Assembly (NCBI GenBank): GCA_050287965.1
Contig: JBNKCX010000043.1
Location: forward strand, 1-64,000
Length of the DNA stretch: 64,000 bases
Reading direction: 5' to 3'
From: CBFDBF01 sp050287965
GTDB taxonomy: Bacteria; Pseudomonadota; Gammaproteobacteria; Chromatiales; Chromatiaceae
Shown piece by piece: positions 8,236 through 16,955 of the stretch. How positions within the stretch are numbered: the first letter of the stretch is position 1; each line of letters starts with the position of its first letter. The translations under genes were made by a program, and so were the position numbers. The notes under the pieces are model-generated. The model worked only from the letters and a program-made list of their open reading frames with translations, had not been told where the DNA came from and made no database searches.

Positions 8236-8766
8236 TTAATGATTGGCCTGGGTGTGATCCATGGGCTTCATCTCGCTATGATCCATGGGCTTCATCTTAC
8301 TGTGATCCATGGGTTTCATCTTCATTTGCAGTTTGACGACAGGGGCTTCCAAGGTCACTTCGGAGCCATCCTCGAAACGCAGGGTCAGAGGAATCTTCTC
8401 TTCGGGAACTAGCTTCTGTTTCAGGCCGATCAACATCACATGCAGTCCGCCCGGCTGCAGCGAGACGGTTTCACCCGCAGGCAGATCGATCTTTTCTACT
8501 CGCCGCATGCGCATCATACCCCCATCCATGGTGTGAGTATGCAACTCCACCACATCGGCAACCGGCGAGCTGCCGCCCACCATGGCATGGTCGGTTTCGC
8601 TGTTGTTGCTGACCTTCATGAAGGCGGCTGAGTTGGGCTGACCGGGCGGTACAGCACGGACATAGGCGCCGTCGATGGCCAGATCGTCGATCCCTTGCGC
8701 TGAAACACCGCCGCTCAGGATCCACAAACCCATCGCGATTAAGCCAGATAGCTGATTGATTCTCAT
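8236..8766 (-). CDS. PCuAC-type periplasmic copper chaperone with Met/His-rich tail
   Basis: This 176-residue secreted protein delivers Cu(I) to the CuA site of cytochrome oxidase. It has a signal peptide (cleaved near AQG, residue 24), a beta-sandwich with the copper ligands H(T)HTM near 78, the Met-rich MMRM, and GGLHVMLIG near 108. The usual protein ends near residue 145. This one adds a tail of three MKPMDH units (about 149-170) plus a final HTQANH, rich in Met and His and likely to bind extra copper. A FNR-like site lies about 200 bases upstream. The cytochrome c4 gene is next on the same strand. Confidence 0.93.
   Translation of the reverse strand: MRINQLSGLIAMGLWILSGGVSAQGIDDLAIDGAYVRAVPPGQPNSAAFMKVSNNSETDHAMVGGSSPVADVVELHTHTMDGGMMRMRRVEKIDLPAGETVSLQPGGLHVMLIGLKQKLVPEEKIPLTLRFEDGSEVTLEAPVVKLQMKMKPMDHSKMKPMDHSEMKPMDHTQANH
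8255..8318. repeat. Three 16-bp coding repeats with 24-bp period
   Basis: Copies of GATCCATGGGCTTCAT start at 8255, 8279 and 8303 (the third has one T for C). They encode the MKPMDH units of the copper chaperone tail. The period is eight codons, consistent with slippage expansion of a metal-binding tail. Confidence 0.9.
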
Positions 8767-8963
8767 AAAAAACTCCCCCCAATCCGGGTATACGTCATTT
8801 CCGGCCGTCCCATCGACCTCTGGGGGTGCGCTGCAACAGCGGAACTCTACATAACTCCTCTACCGAGCATATGCCGGCAAGGGAGCAAAGAATTGCATCG
8901 AAACCGAGCCAAGGGCAAGCTCAAAAATCAATATCGCCTTGCAACTCAGGCGATTAGTGTCAT

Positions 8964-8977
8964 TTGACGCAGATCAT
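8964..8977 (-). promoter_or_regulatory. Degenerate FNR/ANR-like site
   Basis: TTGACGCAGATCAT matches TTGAT-N4-ATCAA at eight of ten positions. It lies 198 bases upstream of the PCuAC start. A role in oxygen-responsive copper or oxidase supply is plausible but rests on motif match alone. Confidence 0.35.
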
Positions 8978-9065
8978 GCGCCATATCGCTCACTCCTGAC
9001 TCAAGGAATCATAATATCGCCTAAAAAACCCAAGACCTAACGGTGCTTGGTTATAAATCAAAACC

Positions 9066-9160
9066 GCAAATGAACGCGAATAAACGCAAATTGAAAGAAA
9101 GGGACTTCGGATGAACGTTATAGATTTCGCCTTCATTGGCGTTTATTCGCGTTCATTTGC
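9066..9160. repeat. 22-bp perfect inverted repeat (arms 9066-9087 and 9139-9160)
   Basis: The left arm starts GCAAATGAACGCG and the right arm is its exact reverse complement, with 51 bases between them. Within each arm the words GAACGC, GAATAAACGC and GCAAAT give a quasi-repeated texture seen in dispersed extragenic repeats of many bacteria. It sits downstream of the c551-type terminator. Confidence 0.8.
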
Positions 9161-9201
9161 AGACTTTAATCTGTCCGAAATATTAGGAACGCACCAGTTG
9201 C

Positions 9202-9233
9202 AAAAAAAAACGCCTGCCAGAGGCAGGCGTTTT
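9202..9233 (-). terminator. Rho-independent terminator of c551-type cytochrome gene
   Basis: On the minus strand an 8-bp perfect stem CGCCTGCC/GGCAGGCG, extended by A/T pairs, is followed by nine T residues, about 20 bases after the cytochrome stop. Confidence 0.92.
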
Positions 9234-9255
9234 CCGGATGTGAGCCAGGCTCGGA

Positions 9256-9579
9256 TCAGAGCGAAAGGACCCAGGTCACGATGGTCTTGATGTCTTCCTC
9301 GCTGACATTCACATTCGGCGGCATGGGGATCTCCCCCCATACGCCGACACCGCCCGCCTTCACCTTGGCGGCAAGCTGGTCGACCACGTCCTGCCCTTTG
9401 TATTTGGCGGCGACGTCCTTATAGGCCGGGCCAACAACTTTGACCTCAACCTGATGGCAGGCCAGACAGCCGCTCTTGGCAGCCAGCGCCTGGGCGTCTT
9501 CGGCGGCGGCATTCGCTACGGCGCCCAGAGAAAGAACAGCCGTGCTGGCTGCCAGCACCATGGTTTTCATTTTATTCAT
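9256..9579 (-). CDS. Small class I cytochrome c (c551/c8 type)
   Basis: This 107-residue precursor has a signal peptide ending ANA-AAED and a mature monoheme domain of about 83 residues. Heme attachment is CLACH, the VGPAYKDVAAKYKG segment is typical of the c551 family, and the axial Met is in IPMPPNVNVSEEDIK. Such proteins are periplasmic electron donors to nitrite reductase or oxidases. I chose the ATG at 9579 because GAGG lies about 10 bases before it. The ATG at 9588 is too close to that site, and an ATG at 9570 is also possible. It is followed by a strong terminator. Confidence 0.9.
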   Translation of the reverse strand: MNKMKTMVLAASTAVLSLGAVANAAAEDAQALAAKSGCLACHQVEVKVVGPAYKDVAAKYKGQDVVDQLAAKVKAGGVGVWGEIPMPPNVNVSEEDIKTIVTWVLSL

Positions 9580-9625
9580 CCGAAACATACCTCACAATTA
9601 TTCAGTTTTACAATGGGTTAAGTCA

Positions 9626-9652
9626 GCAGGGATCTATTTGGCCCATCCCTGC
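9626..9652. repeat. 8-bp inverted repeat upstream of c551-type gene
   Basis: GCAGGGAT (9626-9633) and ATCCCTGC (9645-9652) are exact reverse complements with an 11-base gap. It lies 47 bases upstream of the cytochrome start and downstream of the GIY-YIG gene. No T-run follows. It could be an operator or an RNA hairpin. Confidence 0.45.
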
Positions 9653-9691
9653 AAAGGCGGCAATTGTAATGTAAACTCACAGGAATGCATA

Positions 9692-10165
9692 TCAATGACA
9701 TTTATCACTGGGTTTTACAATAGCGTGATATGTGCAGCCATACCCGCCTAACTGTGACTGCGCGAGTGCCGAAAAGTGCCTGATGTTGGGTCGGGACGCT
9801 GCGTAAAACAGGTGACTGGAACAGCCACAGTCACTGGTGCCAAAGCCCTCGACAGGCGCGCTCAGCCCCCATACTCCTCCCAATACGTCGGCCCAGTCGT
9901 GCTCCAGACGCTCGGGCTCGTGGGAGAACCAGATCGCCCGCAAGGGGGCGGCCGCTCGCAGATAGTCGATATGCCAGCGGGGCCGCGGGCTGACACGCCG
10001 ATGGTGGTTGCAACGAGCGGCCACCCCACCAGGTCCGAAGGCGCTCCCCACGTAGAGATACCATCCACGGGAAAACCGATGGCTTCCCAACCGCCCTATT
10101 GACAGCAACTCTCCCCGGCGAAGATAGATCAGCAGGATATAGGTGCCAGGAAGCGACCCCGGCAT
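9692..10165 (-). CDS. GIY-YIG nuclease family protein (DUF123)
   Basis: This 157-residue protein is of the DUF123 branch of GIY-YIG proteins. GTYILLIYL and GWYLYVGSAFGPGG correspond to the GIY and YIG strands, RCNHHRR supplies the catalytic Arg region, and RWHIDYLRA follows. The C-terminal half has CGCSSHLFY with Cys-Gly-Cys-Ser-Ser-His, typical of the family. Cellular role is unknown. I prefer the ATG at 10165 (MPGSLPGTY) over one nine codons upstream. It starts 23 bases after the YqhA gene, so the two probably share a transcript. Confidence 0.88.
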   Translation of the reverse strand: MPGSLPGTYILLIYLRRGELLSIGRLGSHRFSRGWYLYVGSAFGPGGVAARCNHHRRVSPRPRWHIDYLRAAAPLRAIWFSHEPERLEHDWADVLGGVWGLSAPVEGFGTSDCGCSSHLFYAASRPNIRHFSALAQSQLGGYGCTYHAIVKPSDKCH

Positions 10166-10188
10166 CACCCCCCGGCCAACGGTGGATC

Positions 10189-10713
10189 TCAATGTTGGCC
10201 CTTGTCCGCCATGTGGGAGAGGTAGAGGGCCAGACCCAACAGGGCAATGCCGGCAGCAAACTGCAACAAATCGATAGGTGTAGTGAAATCCATACCCAGG
10301 GCATATTCGAAATAACGCACTACTAGAATCATCATCACCACCTTGGCCAGGCGGCTTTTGAGATCATCCAGACTGTTGATCATCAACACATTGGAGGCGC
10401 TTTCCGATCCCTCCGCATGATCGATCTTGCTGATAAAGAGCTCATAGAGCCCCAGGGCGAAAATCAGCAGTACCGTAGCCAGCAGGTAGCCGTCGACGAT
10501 CTCCACCACATGGGTCACGGTGGTAGAGCGCAGATGGATCCTCGCCTCGGATGTCAGTTCGGGCGAGGCATACTGCCCCAGATGGGCGATCATGTAGAAG
10601 GCATCGATCGAGGCCATGTAGAACATGGCGAAGGCAGCCAGGAGACTCGCCACCACCGCCGTCAGTACTACCAAACGGCTGTTCCAAAGCATATTTTCAA
10701 ATATCTTCTCCAC
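10189..10713 (-). CDS. UPF0114/YqhA family inner-membrane protein
   Basis: This 174-residue protein has four predicted transmembrane segments (about 12-34, 68-90, 115-140, 146-165). Family landmarks are VEKIFENMLWNSRLVVL at the N terminus, VEIVDGYLLATVLLIFALGLYELF in the middle and VVRYFEYAL near the end. Function is unknown. Two adjacent GTG codons (10716 and 10713) follow a GAGGAG site; the second has the better spacing. The longer upstream extension has no membrane-protein character. The gene is divergent from rapA with about 230 bases between starts. Confidence 0.88.
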   Translation of the reverse strand: MEKIFENMLWNSRLVVLTAVVASLLAAFAMFYMASIDAFYMIAHLGQYASPELTSEARIHLRSTTVTHVVEIVDGYLLATVLLIFALGLYELFISKIDHAEGSESASNVLMINSLDDLKSRLAKVVMMILVVRYFEYALGMDFTTPIDLLQFAAGIALLGLALYLSHMADKGQH

Positions 10714-10943
10714 CACGGGACTCCTCAGATACAACGAGCCGCCTATTATTCCCAGGTGAGCGCGAGACACAAGCCCGGTGTCCGCCGATGGAAACATCGA
10801 TTGCTGGATCTCGGTCGGCCGTGCGGCTATCATCGGCCCCTTTTTCGCCGGGTCCACTCGCCCCATACCCTCCGGATCGCACCGGAACAGCGCCTATCGG
10901 CGTCGTGTTAAACAGGCCCCCAAAGCCACTTACCCGAATTACG

Positions 10944-13841
10944 ATGGAACAGGATAACCGTTACATACCCGGTCAACGCTGGATCAGCGATAGCGAGCCG
11001 GAGCTCGGTCTCGGCACCTTGCTGGAGTACAGCGATCGTCTTCTTACCCTGAACTTTCCCGCGGTGGAGCAACAGCGGGTCTATGCCCGGCAAAACGCCC
11101 CGCTTACCCGTGCGCGCTTCACTTCCGGTGACAGAATCGAGAGTCGCGCCGGCGACCAGCTGCGAGTCGAGCACGTGCGCGAGCACAATGGCCTGCTGGT
11201 CTACGAGGGAGTACAAAACGATGGCAGCCGATTCCAACTGCCCGAGGAGGAGCTGGCCGACACTCTGCGTATCCAGCGGCCCGGACAGCGGCTGTTGTCG
11301 GGACAACTCGATCCGCCCAACTGGTTCGATCTGCGCTACCGCACCCTGCTGGCCCTGGGCCACTGGCAGCAGTCGTCTGTGCTGGGTCTCGCGGGGCCAC
11401 GCATCGACCTGATTCCCCACCAGCTCTACATCGCCCATGAAGTCGCCAACCGGCCATCGCCGAGGGTCCTGCTTGCCGACGAGGTGGGGCTCGGCAAGAC
11501 CATCGAGGCCTGTCTGATTCTGCACCATTTGCTGATCACCGGCCGCGCTTCGCGAGCTCTGATCCTGGTCCCCGAACCCCTGGTGCATCAGTGGCTGGTC
11601 GAGCTGATGCGTCGCTTCAACCTACGCTTCCGCATCTTTGACGAGGAGACCTGCCGGGCCATCGAAAGCTCCGGCGAGGGGGACAATCCCTTCCACACCG
11701 AACAGCTGGCGCTCTGCAGCCTGACCCTTTTCCGGCACAATCCCCAACGCCTGAGCCAGGCGCTGGATGGGGGATGGGATCTGCTGGTGGTGGACGAGGC
11801 TCACCACCTCACCTGGTCGGCCGACGATCCGAGCGCCGAATACCTGCTGGTCGAAGCCCTGGCCTTGAGGACACCAGGTATACTCTTGCTCACCGCCACC
11901 CCTGAGCAGCTAGGCCAAGCCGGCCACTTCGCCCGTCTGAGGCTGCTCGATCCCGACCGTTACTACGATCTGGAGAGCTTTCTCCAGGAAGAGCGCCACT
12001 ACAGATCCGTGGCCGAAGCGGTGGAACAGCTGCTGCGCCACGAGCCCCTCCCCGCTTCTGCCGCCAGCCGACTGCTGGAGCGACTCGATGAAAGCGAGAG
12101 CGCCCCCCTGATCGCCGAGGCCGCCGATGCGACACTGGAGGCCCAACGACGCCAGGCGGCACGCGAGAGCCTGATCCAGATGCTGCTCGACCGCCACGGC
12201 ACCGGCAGGGTCATGTTTCGCAATACCCGTGCACGTGTCAGCGGCTTTCCTGGCCGAACTCTGCACAGCCACCCCCTGCCGGCACCGGCGGCCTACGAGA
12301 GTGATCTAAATGAACCCGAATCCGCCGCTTTCCCCCCCGCCTGGCGCCTTTCCCCCGAACGGTCCCACGCCGCCCTCGGTCACCCTTCGTGGTGGCAGAT
12401 CGACCCCCGGGTCGAGTGGCTGATCGACTTTCTGCGCCGGCAACCCGACAACAAACTGCTGCTGATCTGCACCCATGCCGATACTGCCATTGAGCTGCAG
12501 GAGGCGCTACGCGTGCGCTCAGGTATTCACGCCGCGCTGTTCCACGAGTCGATGAGCATTCTTGAAAGGGACCGCGCCGCCGCCTGGTTTGCCGACCCTG
12601 AAGGGGCGCGGCTGTTGATCTGCTCCGAGATCGGCAGCGAAGGGCGCAACTTCCAGTTCGCCCATCAGCTGGTGATGTTCGACCTGCCGCCGGACCCGGA
12701 TCTGCTGGAGCAGCGAATCGGCAGACTCGACCGTATCGGCCAGCGGCGGCGGGTAGAGATCCATGTCTGCTATCTGGATCCCGGTCCGCAGACCGTCATG
12801 CTGCGCTGGTATCGGGATGGACTGGACGCCTTCCGGCATCAGGTTCAGGGTGGCACGGAGATCCGCGAAACCCTGGCGGAACCCCTCTGGGCCCTGCTGG
12901 AGCGGCCGGACGCCGGCGACGACGCCTCCCTGGATGAGCTGATCGAGACCACCCGCCGGCTGCGCCTGACCACCGAACAGCGGCTGCAACAGGGCAGGGA
13001 CCACCTGCTGGAGCTGGGGGGCTGCCGCGACCCGGAAGCGGGCAGGCTGGTCGCCGCACTGCGCGAGCAGGACAGCTCACCCAGGTTGCAGGCCTATCTT
13101 GAGCAACTCTTCGACAGCTACAACATCGACCTTGAACCCCTGGGCAAGGGCGTAATCCTGCGGCCTGGCGAACAGGTGATCGCGGGGACCCTGCCCGGGC
13201 TGCCCGAGGAGGGACTTACCGCCACCTTCGATCGCAGCGACGCCCTCGCCCACGAGGACAGGCATTTCCTCACCTGGGAACATCCGCTGGTGACCGGCGC
13301 CATGGAACAGATCCTCAAGCAACAGACCGGCAACAGCGCCGCAATCGCGGTACGTCACCCCCGCCTTAAAGGCGGACAGCTTCTGCTGGAGTGCCTCTTT
13401 GTACTCGAATGCCTGGCCCCCCGAGCTTTGCATGCGGGGCGTTTTCTGCCCCCAACCCTGATCCGCACCCTGCTGACCGCGAAGGGCAGGCGGCTGGATG
13501 GGGAGATCAGCTGCGAGGAGCTGGCCGCAGAGGCCCAGCCTTTGGCGCCGCAACAGTTGCTGCCGGTGCTGCATGCCTATGGCCCGGCGATCCGCTCCCT
13601 CTTGGCTCAGTCGGAGGAAGCCGCCCAGGCGGAGGCCCCGAAGCTGGTCGACGGGGCCCTCAAACGGATGATGGAGGAGTTTACCCGGGAGATTCAGCGC
13701 ATGACCGCACTCAAGCGCCACAATCCCGGCGTGAGGGAGGAGGAGATCCGACTCCTGCAGGCCCAGGGAGCCGACCTGCAGCAGCATCTGCGACAGGCAA
13801 GACTCCAACTCGACGCCGTGCGCCTGGTGGTGACGCTCTAG
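10944..13841 (+). CDS. rapA: RNA polymerase-associated protein RapA (Swi2/Snf2 ATPase)
   Basis: This 965-residue ATPase recycles stalled RNA polymerase. Length matches E. coli RapA (968). Two N-terminal Tudor-like domains (about 1-110, YIPGQRWISDSEPELGLG) come first. Then comes the Swi2/Snf2 core with Walker A ADEVGLGKTIEACLIL near 177, DEAH box VVDEAHHL near 280 and motif III LLTATPEQLG. The second RecA domain has SEIGSEGRNFQFAHQLVMFDLP and QRIGRLDRIGQ (motifs V-VI). The C-terminal spacer and RapA-specific domain reach the end. I chose the ATG at 10944 by alignment with the family N terminus. The open frame upstream is proline-rich and unlike RapA. No strong Shine-Dalgarno is visible. Confidence 0.95.
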   Translation: MEQDNRYIPGQRWISDSEPELGLGTLLEYSDRLLTLNFPAVEQQRVYARQNAPLTRARFTSGDRIESRAGDQLRVEHVREHNGLLVYEGVQNDGSRFQLPEEELADTLRIQRPGQRLLSGQLDPPNWFDLRYRTLLALGHWQQSSVLGLAGPRIDLIPHQLYIAHEVANRPSPRVLLADEVGLGKTIEACLILHHLLITGRASRALILVPEPLVHQWLVELMRRFNLRFRIFDEETCRAIESSGEGDNPFHTEQLALCSLTLFRHNPQRLSQALDGGWDLLVVDEAHHLTWSADDPSAEYLLVEALALRTPGILLLTATPEQLGQAGHFARLRLLDPDRYYDLESFLQEERHYRSVAEAVEQLLRHEPLPASAASRLLERLDESESAPLIAEAADATLEAQRRQAARESLIQMLLDRHGTGRVMFRNTRARVSGFPGRTLHSHPLPAPAAYESDLNEPESAAFPPAWRLSPERSHAALGHPSWWQIDPRVEWLIDFLRRQPDNKLLLICTHADTAIELQEALRVRSGIHAALFHESMSILERDRAAAWFADPEGARLLICSEIGSEGRNFQFAHQLVMFDLPPDPDLLEQRIGRLDRIGQRRRVEIHVCYLDPGPQTVMLRWYRDGLDAFRHQVQGGTEIRETLAEPLWALLERPDAGDDASLDELIETTRRLRLTTEQRLQQGRDHLLELGGCRDPEAGRLVAALREQDSSPRLQAYLEQLFDSYNIDLEPLGKGVILRPGEQVIAGTLPGLPEEGLTATFDRSDALAHEDRHFLTWEHPLVTGAMEQILKQQTGNSAAIAVRHPRLKGGQLLLECLFVLECLAPRALHAGRFLPPTLIRTLLTAKGRRLDGEISCEELAAEAQPLAPQQLLPVLHAYGPAIRSLLAQSEEAAQAEAPKLVDGALKRMMEEFTREIQRMTALKRHNPGVREEEIRLLQAQGADLQQHLRQARLQLDAVRLVVTL

Positions 13842-13859
13842 TCCGGTTATCTCACTTCG

Positions 13860-13896
13860 GCCACTACCGCCGTCAACGCTACCAAGCGGCTATGCC
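13860..13896 (-). pseudogene. Possible remnant of a yqhA-like gene start
   Basis: These 37 bases match 10649-10685, inside the YqhA gene, at 30 positions in the same orientation. Translated in the same frame they read SRLVALTAVVA against SRLVVLTAVVA, with several differences at silent codon positions. The frame then runs into a stop after four more codons. It may be the scar of a second yqhA copy on the far side of rapA. Chance similarity is not excluded. Confidence 0.35.
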
Positions 13897-13954
13897 GCAG
13901 CAGGCTCCTCGCATGCGGCAAGCCAATTATTAACCACCGCTTACGACGAGGCAT

Positions 13955-13980
13955 AAACCCGGGGATAACACTGGGTTTTT
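13955..13980 (+). terminator. Weak candidate terminator for rapA
   Basis: AAACCC (13955-13960) pairs with GGGTTT (13973-13978) around a 12-base loop, with T residues continuing to 13980. The stem is short and the loop large, and it lies about 115 bases after the rapA stop. Confidence 0.3.
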
Positions 13981-14162
13981 AGAGCCCGATCACATTTGCT
14001 CTCTTTATCGCGGACTTTTCGGCCTGCACAGGCCCGGCTGTTCAGTCTGATTTCATTTTCGGAATCCAGGATTGGTGCGAAGGGCGCGCAGATTAGCTGC
14101 CATCCCTTCTCGAAATTACGAAAATTTAAGCCGAGAGAGTAATAAAACCCGAGGAGAGTGTC

Positions 14163-14438
14163 ATGAAAGGTATCAATCAGATCCTTCTTCAAATTCTCAT
14201 GATCTTACTGTTTTTCACATTTGTCTCTGTTGCGTTATCCACCACGGGCACAGTTTTAGAAAATGCTTTGTTAGTAAAATTCTGGGTCCTAGCGCTTTAC
14301 GGATTTATGATGATCATGGTTACATTGGCCCTAATGTGCCTGATTTACCTCATGAATCTAGGTATCAGCAACTATCAGCAACAATCGGAAGCCAGGCCAG
14401 AACGGAACGAAGTACAGCGTCGATCCATGAGCGGGTGA
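14163..14438 (+). CDS. Small two-helix membrane protein, unknown function
   Basis: This 91-residue protein has two hydrophobic helices (about 7-28 and 38-64) and a polar, Arg-rich tail. GAGGAG sits 7 bases before the ATG, which supports translation. I recognise no family. It is flanked by the rapA downstream region and a convergent c-di-GMP enzyme gene, with no obvious partner. Confidence 0.65.
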   Translation: MKGINQILLQILMILLFFTFVSVALSTTGTVLENALLVKFWVLALYGFMMIMVTLALMCLIYLMNLGISNYQQQSEARPERNEVQRRSMSG

Positions 14439-14634
14439 CAGAGAATCGGATAGCCCGTTTCGCCGTTATCTGACCGGTGGATAGAACAGCGTGAGATTTC
14501 CTTAGAAAACTCCTGTCTCGATCACCGATCCCTCAGCCAAGCCCAACTTCCTTAAGCAATCACAGTTATTTACCACTCCGGCCGCCGAATGTCTGTCGCT
14601 CATTCCGACTTCCCTGCACGGCAGACATCGGCGG

Positions 14635-16734
14635 CTAATTAATCAGCTCCGATATGGGAAAGGGCCGAGCGATGGCATAACCCTGGGCGAAATCGACCCC
14701 CATCCCGACCAGTCGACGCAGGGTCTCGGCGTCTTCCACGCACTCGGCAACGGTCCTCAGTCCCATGATGTGACCGATACGGTTGATGGCATCCACCATC
14801 GATTCGTCAATCCGGTCCTGGGTCATCTCCCTGACGAAACTTCCGTCGATTTTGAGGTACTCCACCGGCAGATGCTTGAGATAGCCGAACGAGGAGAGGC
14901 CGCTGCCGAAGTCGTCCAGCGCGAATTCGCAGCCGAAACGCTTGAGCCTTTGCATGAAGCGGGTGGCTGAAGAGAGGTTGGCGATCGCCGCGGTCTCGGT
15001 CACCTCGAAGCAGAACCGCCCATTGGGCAGTTCCCGCCGCTGCAGCATGTCGAAGAGGGTCTGCAGGGTCTCTTCGTGACACAACGTTTGACCGGAGAGG
15101 TTCACGAACAGTCTTTGTCCCGGTGCAAGCAACCCTCGGTGACGGTTAATACAGGTCGCCAGATGCTTCACCACCCATCGATCGATGGCCGGCATCAGAT
15201 CATAGCGCTCCGCGGCGGATATAAAGGCGCCGGGAAGAATCACCTCCCCCGACTCCCCGATCATGCGAATCAGCACTTCATAGTGGCACAGCTCCATAGC
15301 CGACGACGCCGGGGCGTGAATCGGCTGTACATAGAGGACAAACCGGTCCTCTTCCAGGGCGCTGCGGATACGCGTGACCCACTGGGCCTCACCGTGTCGC
15401 ACTGCCGCCATGCTCTGCTCCGGGTGGAAGACATGGATCTGGTTTCGCCCGGCCTCCTTGGCGGCGTAACAGGCGCTGTCGGCATAGCTCAACACCTGCT
15501 GCAGTCCCCGGCTCTCCTTATCGATGGAGACCAGGCCGATACTGACACTCTGAGAGAAGACCTTGTCAGTCCAGACGAAACGAAAGCGTTGAAACTCCAC
15601 CCGAATGGCGTCGGCGATACGCTGAGCCACCTCGAGCGAGCAGTTGCTCAACAGAATGGCGAACTCATCGCCGCCAATACGGGCCAGCAGGTCGCTGGTG
15701 CGAATGGTGCGCTTGATCAGGGAACCGACTTGCCGCAACAGTTCGTCGCCCGCCACGTGCCCGCAGGTGTCATTGACTACCTTGAACCGGTCAATATCGA
15801 GATAGAGCAGACAATGTTTGCTTCCCTCCCGTTCCGCTGCCTCCAACAGACGCGAAAGGTTGCGGTCGAACTCGGCCCGGTTGAACAGCCGGGTGGTGAG
15901 ATCGTGGCTCGCCTGCCAGCTGAGCTGGGCCGCCAGCTTGCGCGATTGGCTGACATCCTTGAAAACCAGCACGCGCCCCTCGACCTGCCCGTTCTCGCCC
16001 CGTAAGCGGGTGATCGACTGCTCGATGGGAAAGCTCAGTCCGTCCCGGTGCATCAACAACAGGGTACGGTTGTCCATGCGTATGATCTCTTCGTAGTCGA
16101 GACAACTGCGGCTTTCACCGCTCTCGTCAAAAGCCTGATAGATCTCGCTCAGGGAGTGGCCGGTCATGGTCGCCGCTTGATAACCGGTCATCCCCTCCGC
16201 CGCCAGGTTGGCGTACTCGATATACCCATCGGCATCGAGCAGAATGACGGCATCCTCGATCGATGCCAGCATGGCGAGAAAGCGCTGCTCGGCGATGCTG
16301 GTCAGTTGCACCTGTTCCTGCAATGCGGTCTCCGCATCGACGTCGCAGACCTGTAGCAGACAGTAACCGGGATGCATTGCCAGCGGGCGAAGACTGACCC
16401 GCTTGAAGCGATTGTCATCACTCTTGAAATAGTGTTTTTGGCCGGGGCGGCCGGAGTGGATCTTTGCCGTATCAGCCTGCCCATCCGTCAAGCAGACCAC
16501 CGATCGCACCAGTTCCATGAACTGCGGATCGGCCAGCTGGGGCATGATTTGCGTCACCGGCTGACCCAGCACTTGGCAACTCGACATACCGATCAGATCG
16601 GCTAAACGACGATTCCACGCCAGCACCAACATCTCTGCGTCGAGCATGCAGAGCCCAACATCACAAGCTTCGATTACCTCCTGTATCTGCGCGAAATCCA
16701 CCTCTGAAAAACGACTCTGGCGAAAGAACTTCAC
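14635..16734 (-). CDS. PAS-GGDEF-EAL c-di-GMP signalling protein
   Basis: This 699-residue soluble protein has two PAS domains (about 18-130 and 145-260), a GGDEF domain (about 270-430) and an EAL domain (about 445-699). GGDEF is intact, with an RTSD inhibitory site five residues before it. The EAL motif reads EVL, but the other catalytic residues are present: FVNLSG, FEVTETA, LDDFGSG, LKIDGSF and AECVED. It may both make and hydrolyse c-di-GMP. I place the start at the GTG at 16734, because GGGGAG precedes it by 7 bases. The frame continues 35 codons upstream. Confidence 0.9.
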   Translation of the reverse strand: MKFFRQSRFSEVDFAQIQEVIEACDVGLCMLDAEMLVLAWNRRLADLIGMSSCQVLGQPVTQIMPQLADPQFMELVRSVVCLTDGQADTAKIHSGRPGQKHYFKSDDNRFKRVSLRPLAMHPGYCLLQVCDVDAETALQEQVQLTSIAEQRFLAMLASIEDAVILLDADGYIEYANLAAEGMTGYQAATMTGHSLSEIYQAFDESGESRSCLDYEEIIRMDNRTLLLMHRDGLSFPIEQSITRLRGENGQVEGRVLVFKDVSQSRKLAAQLSWQASHDLTTRLFNRAEFDRNLSRLLEAAEREGSKHCLLYLDIDRFKVVNDTCGHVAGDELLRQVGSLIKRTIRTSDLLARIGGDEFAILLSNCSLEVAQRIADAIRVEFQRFRFVWTDKVFSQSVSIGLVSIDKESRGLQQVLSYADSACYAAKEAGRNQIHVFHPEQSMAAVRHGEAQWVTRIRSALEEDRFVLYVQPIHAPASSAMELCHYEVLIRMIGESGEVILPGAFISAAERYDLMPAIDRWVVKHLATCINRHRGLLAPGQRLFVNLSGQTLCHEETLQTLFDMLQRRELPNGRFCFEVTETAAIANLSSATRFMQRLKRFGCEFALDDFGSGLSSFGYLKHLPVEYLKIDGSFVREMTQDRIDESMVDAINRIGHIMGLRTVAECVEDAETLRRLVGMGVDFAQGYAIARPFPISELIN

Positions 16735-16955
16735 CAAACGACTCCCCGCCACAATGACTCCCCCTGCAACAAAGCAAACACGGATGAAACAAACCCGCGC
16801 CCCATCGTCGGCGACGACAGCAACGTCGAGCATCCACAAACCGACTGCCCGTTCGCGAAAAAAAAACAGTGACTAACCCCGGCACATGTGAGACTCCATC
16901 GGCCGGTGGCGGTAAGAACTTTAGCTCCAATTGACAAGGGGTTATAAGCTACACC

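Larger units (their letters stand above)
8767..9255. other. Intergenic region with FNR-like site and long inverted repeat
   Basis: Between the c551-type cytochrome and PCuAC genes there is no coding frame. The region holds a FNR-like palindrome (8964-8977), a 22-bp inverted repeat with arms 9066-9087 and 9139-9160, and the terminator of the c551-type gene (9202-9233). The PCuAC promoter must lie here. Confidence 0.65.
13842..14162. other. Intergenic region downstream of rapA
   Basis: This 321-base stretch carries a short remnant resembling the start of the YqhA gene (13860-13896, minus strand) and a weak hairpin with T-run (13955-13980). No other feature is recognisable. Confidence 0.5.

Noticed and set aside
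8255..8318. Regularly spaced repeats considered as a CRISPR remnant
   Set aside because: The repeats are in frame, code for MKPMDH units and are spaced by only 8 bases, so they are a coding tandem repeat.
10551..10943. Upstream extension of the rapA reading frame
   Set aside because: It runs antisense through the YqhA gene and is proline/arginine-rich. RapA homologs begin at the ATG at 10944.
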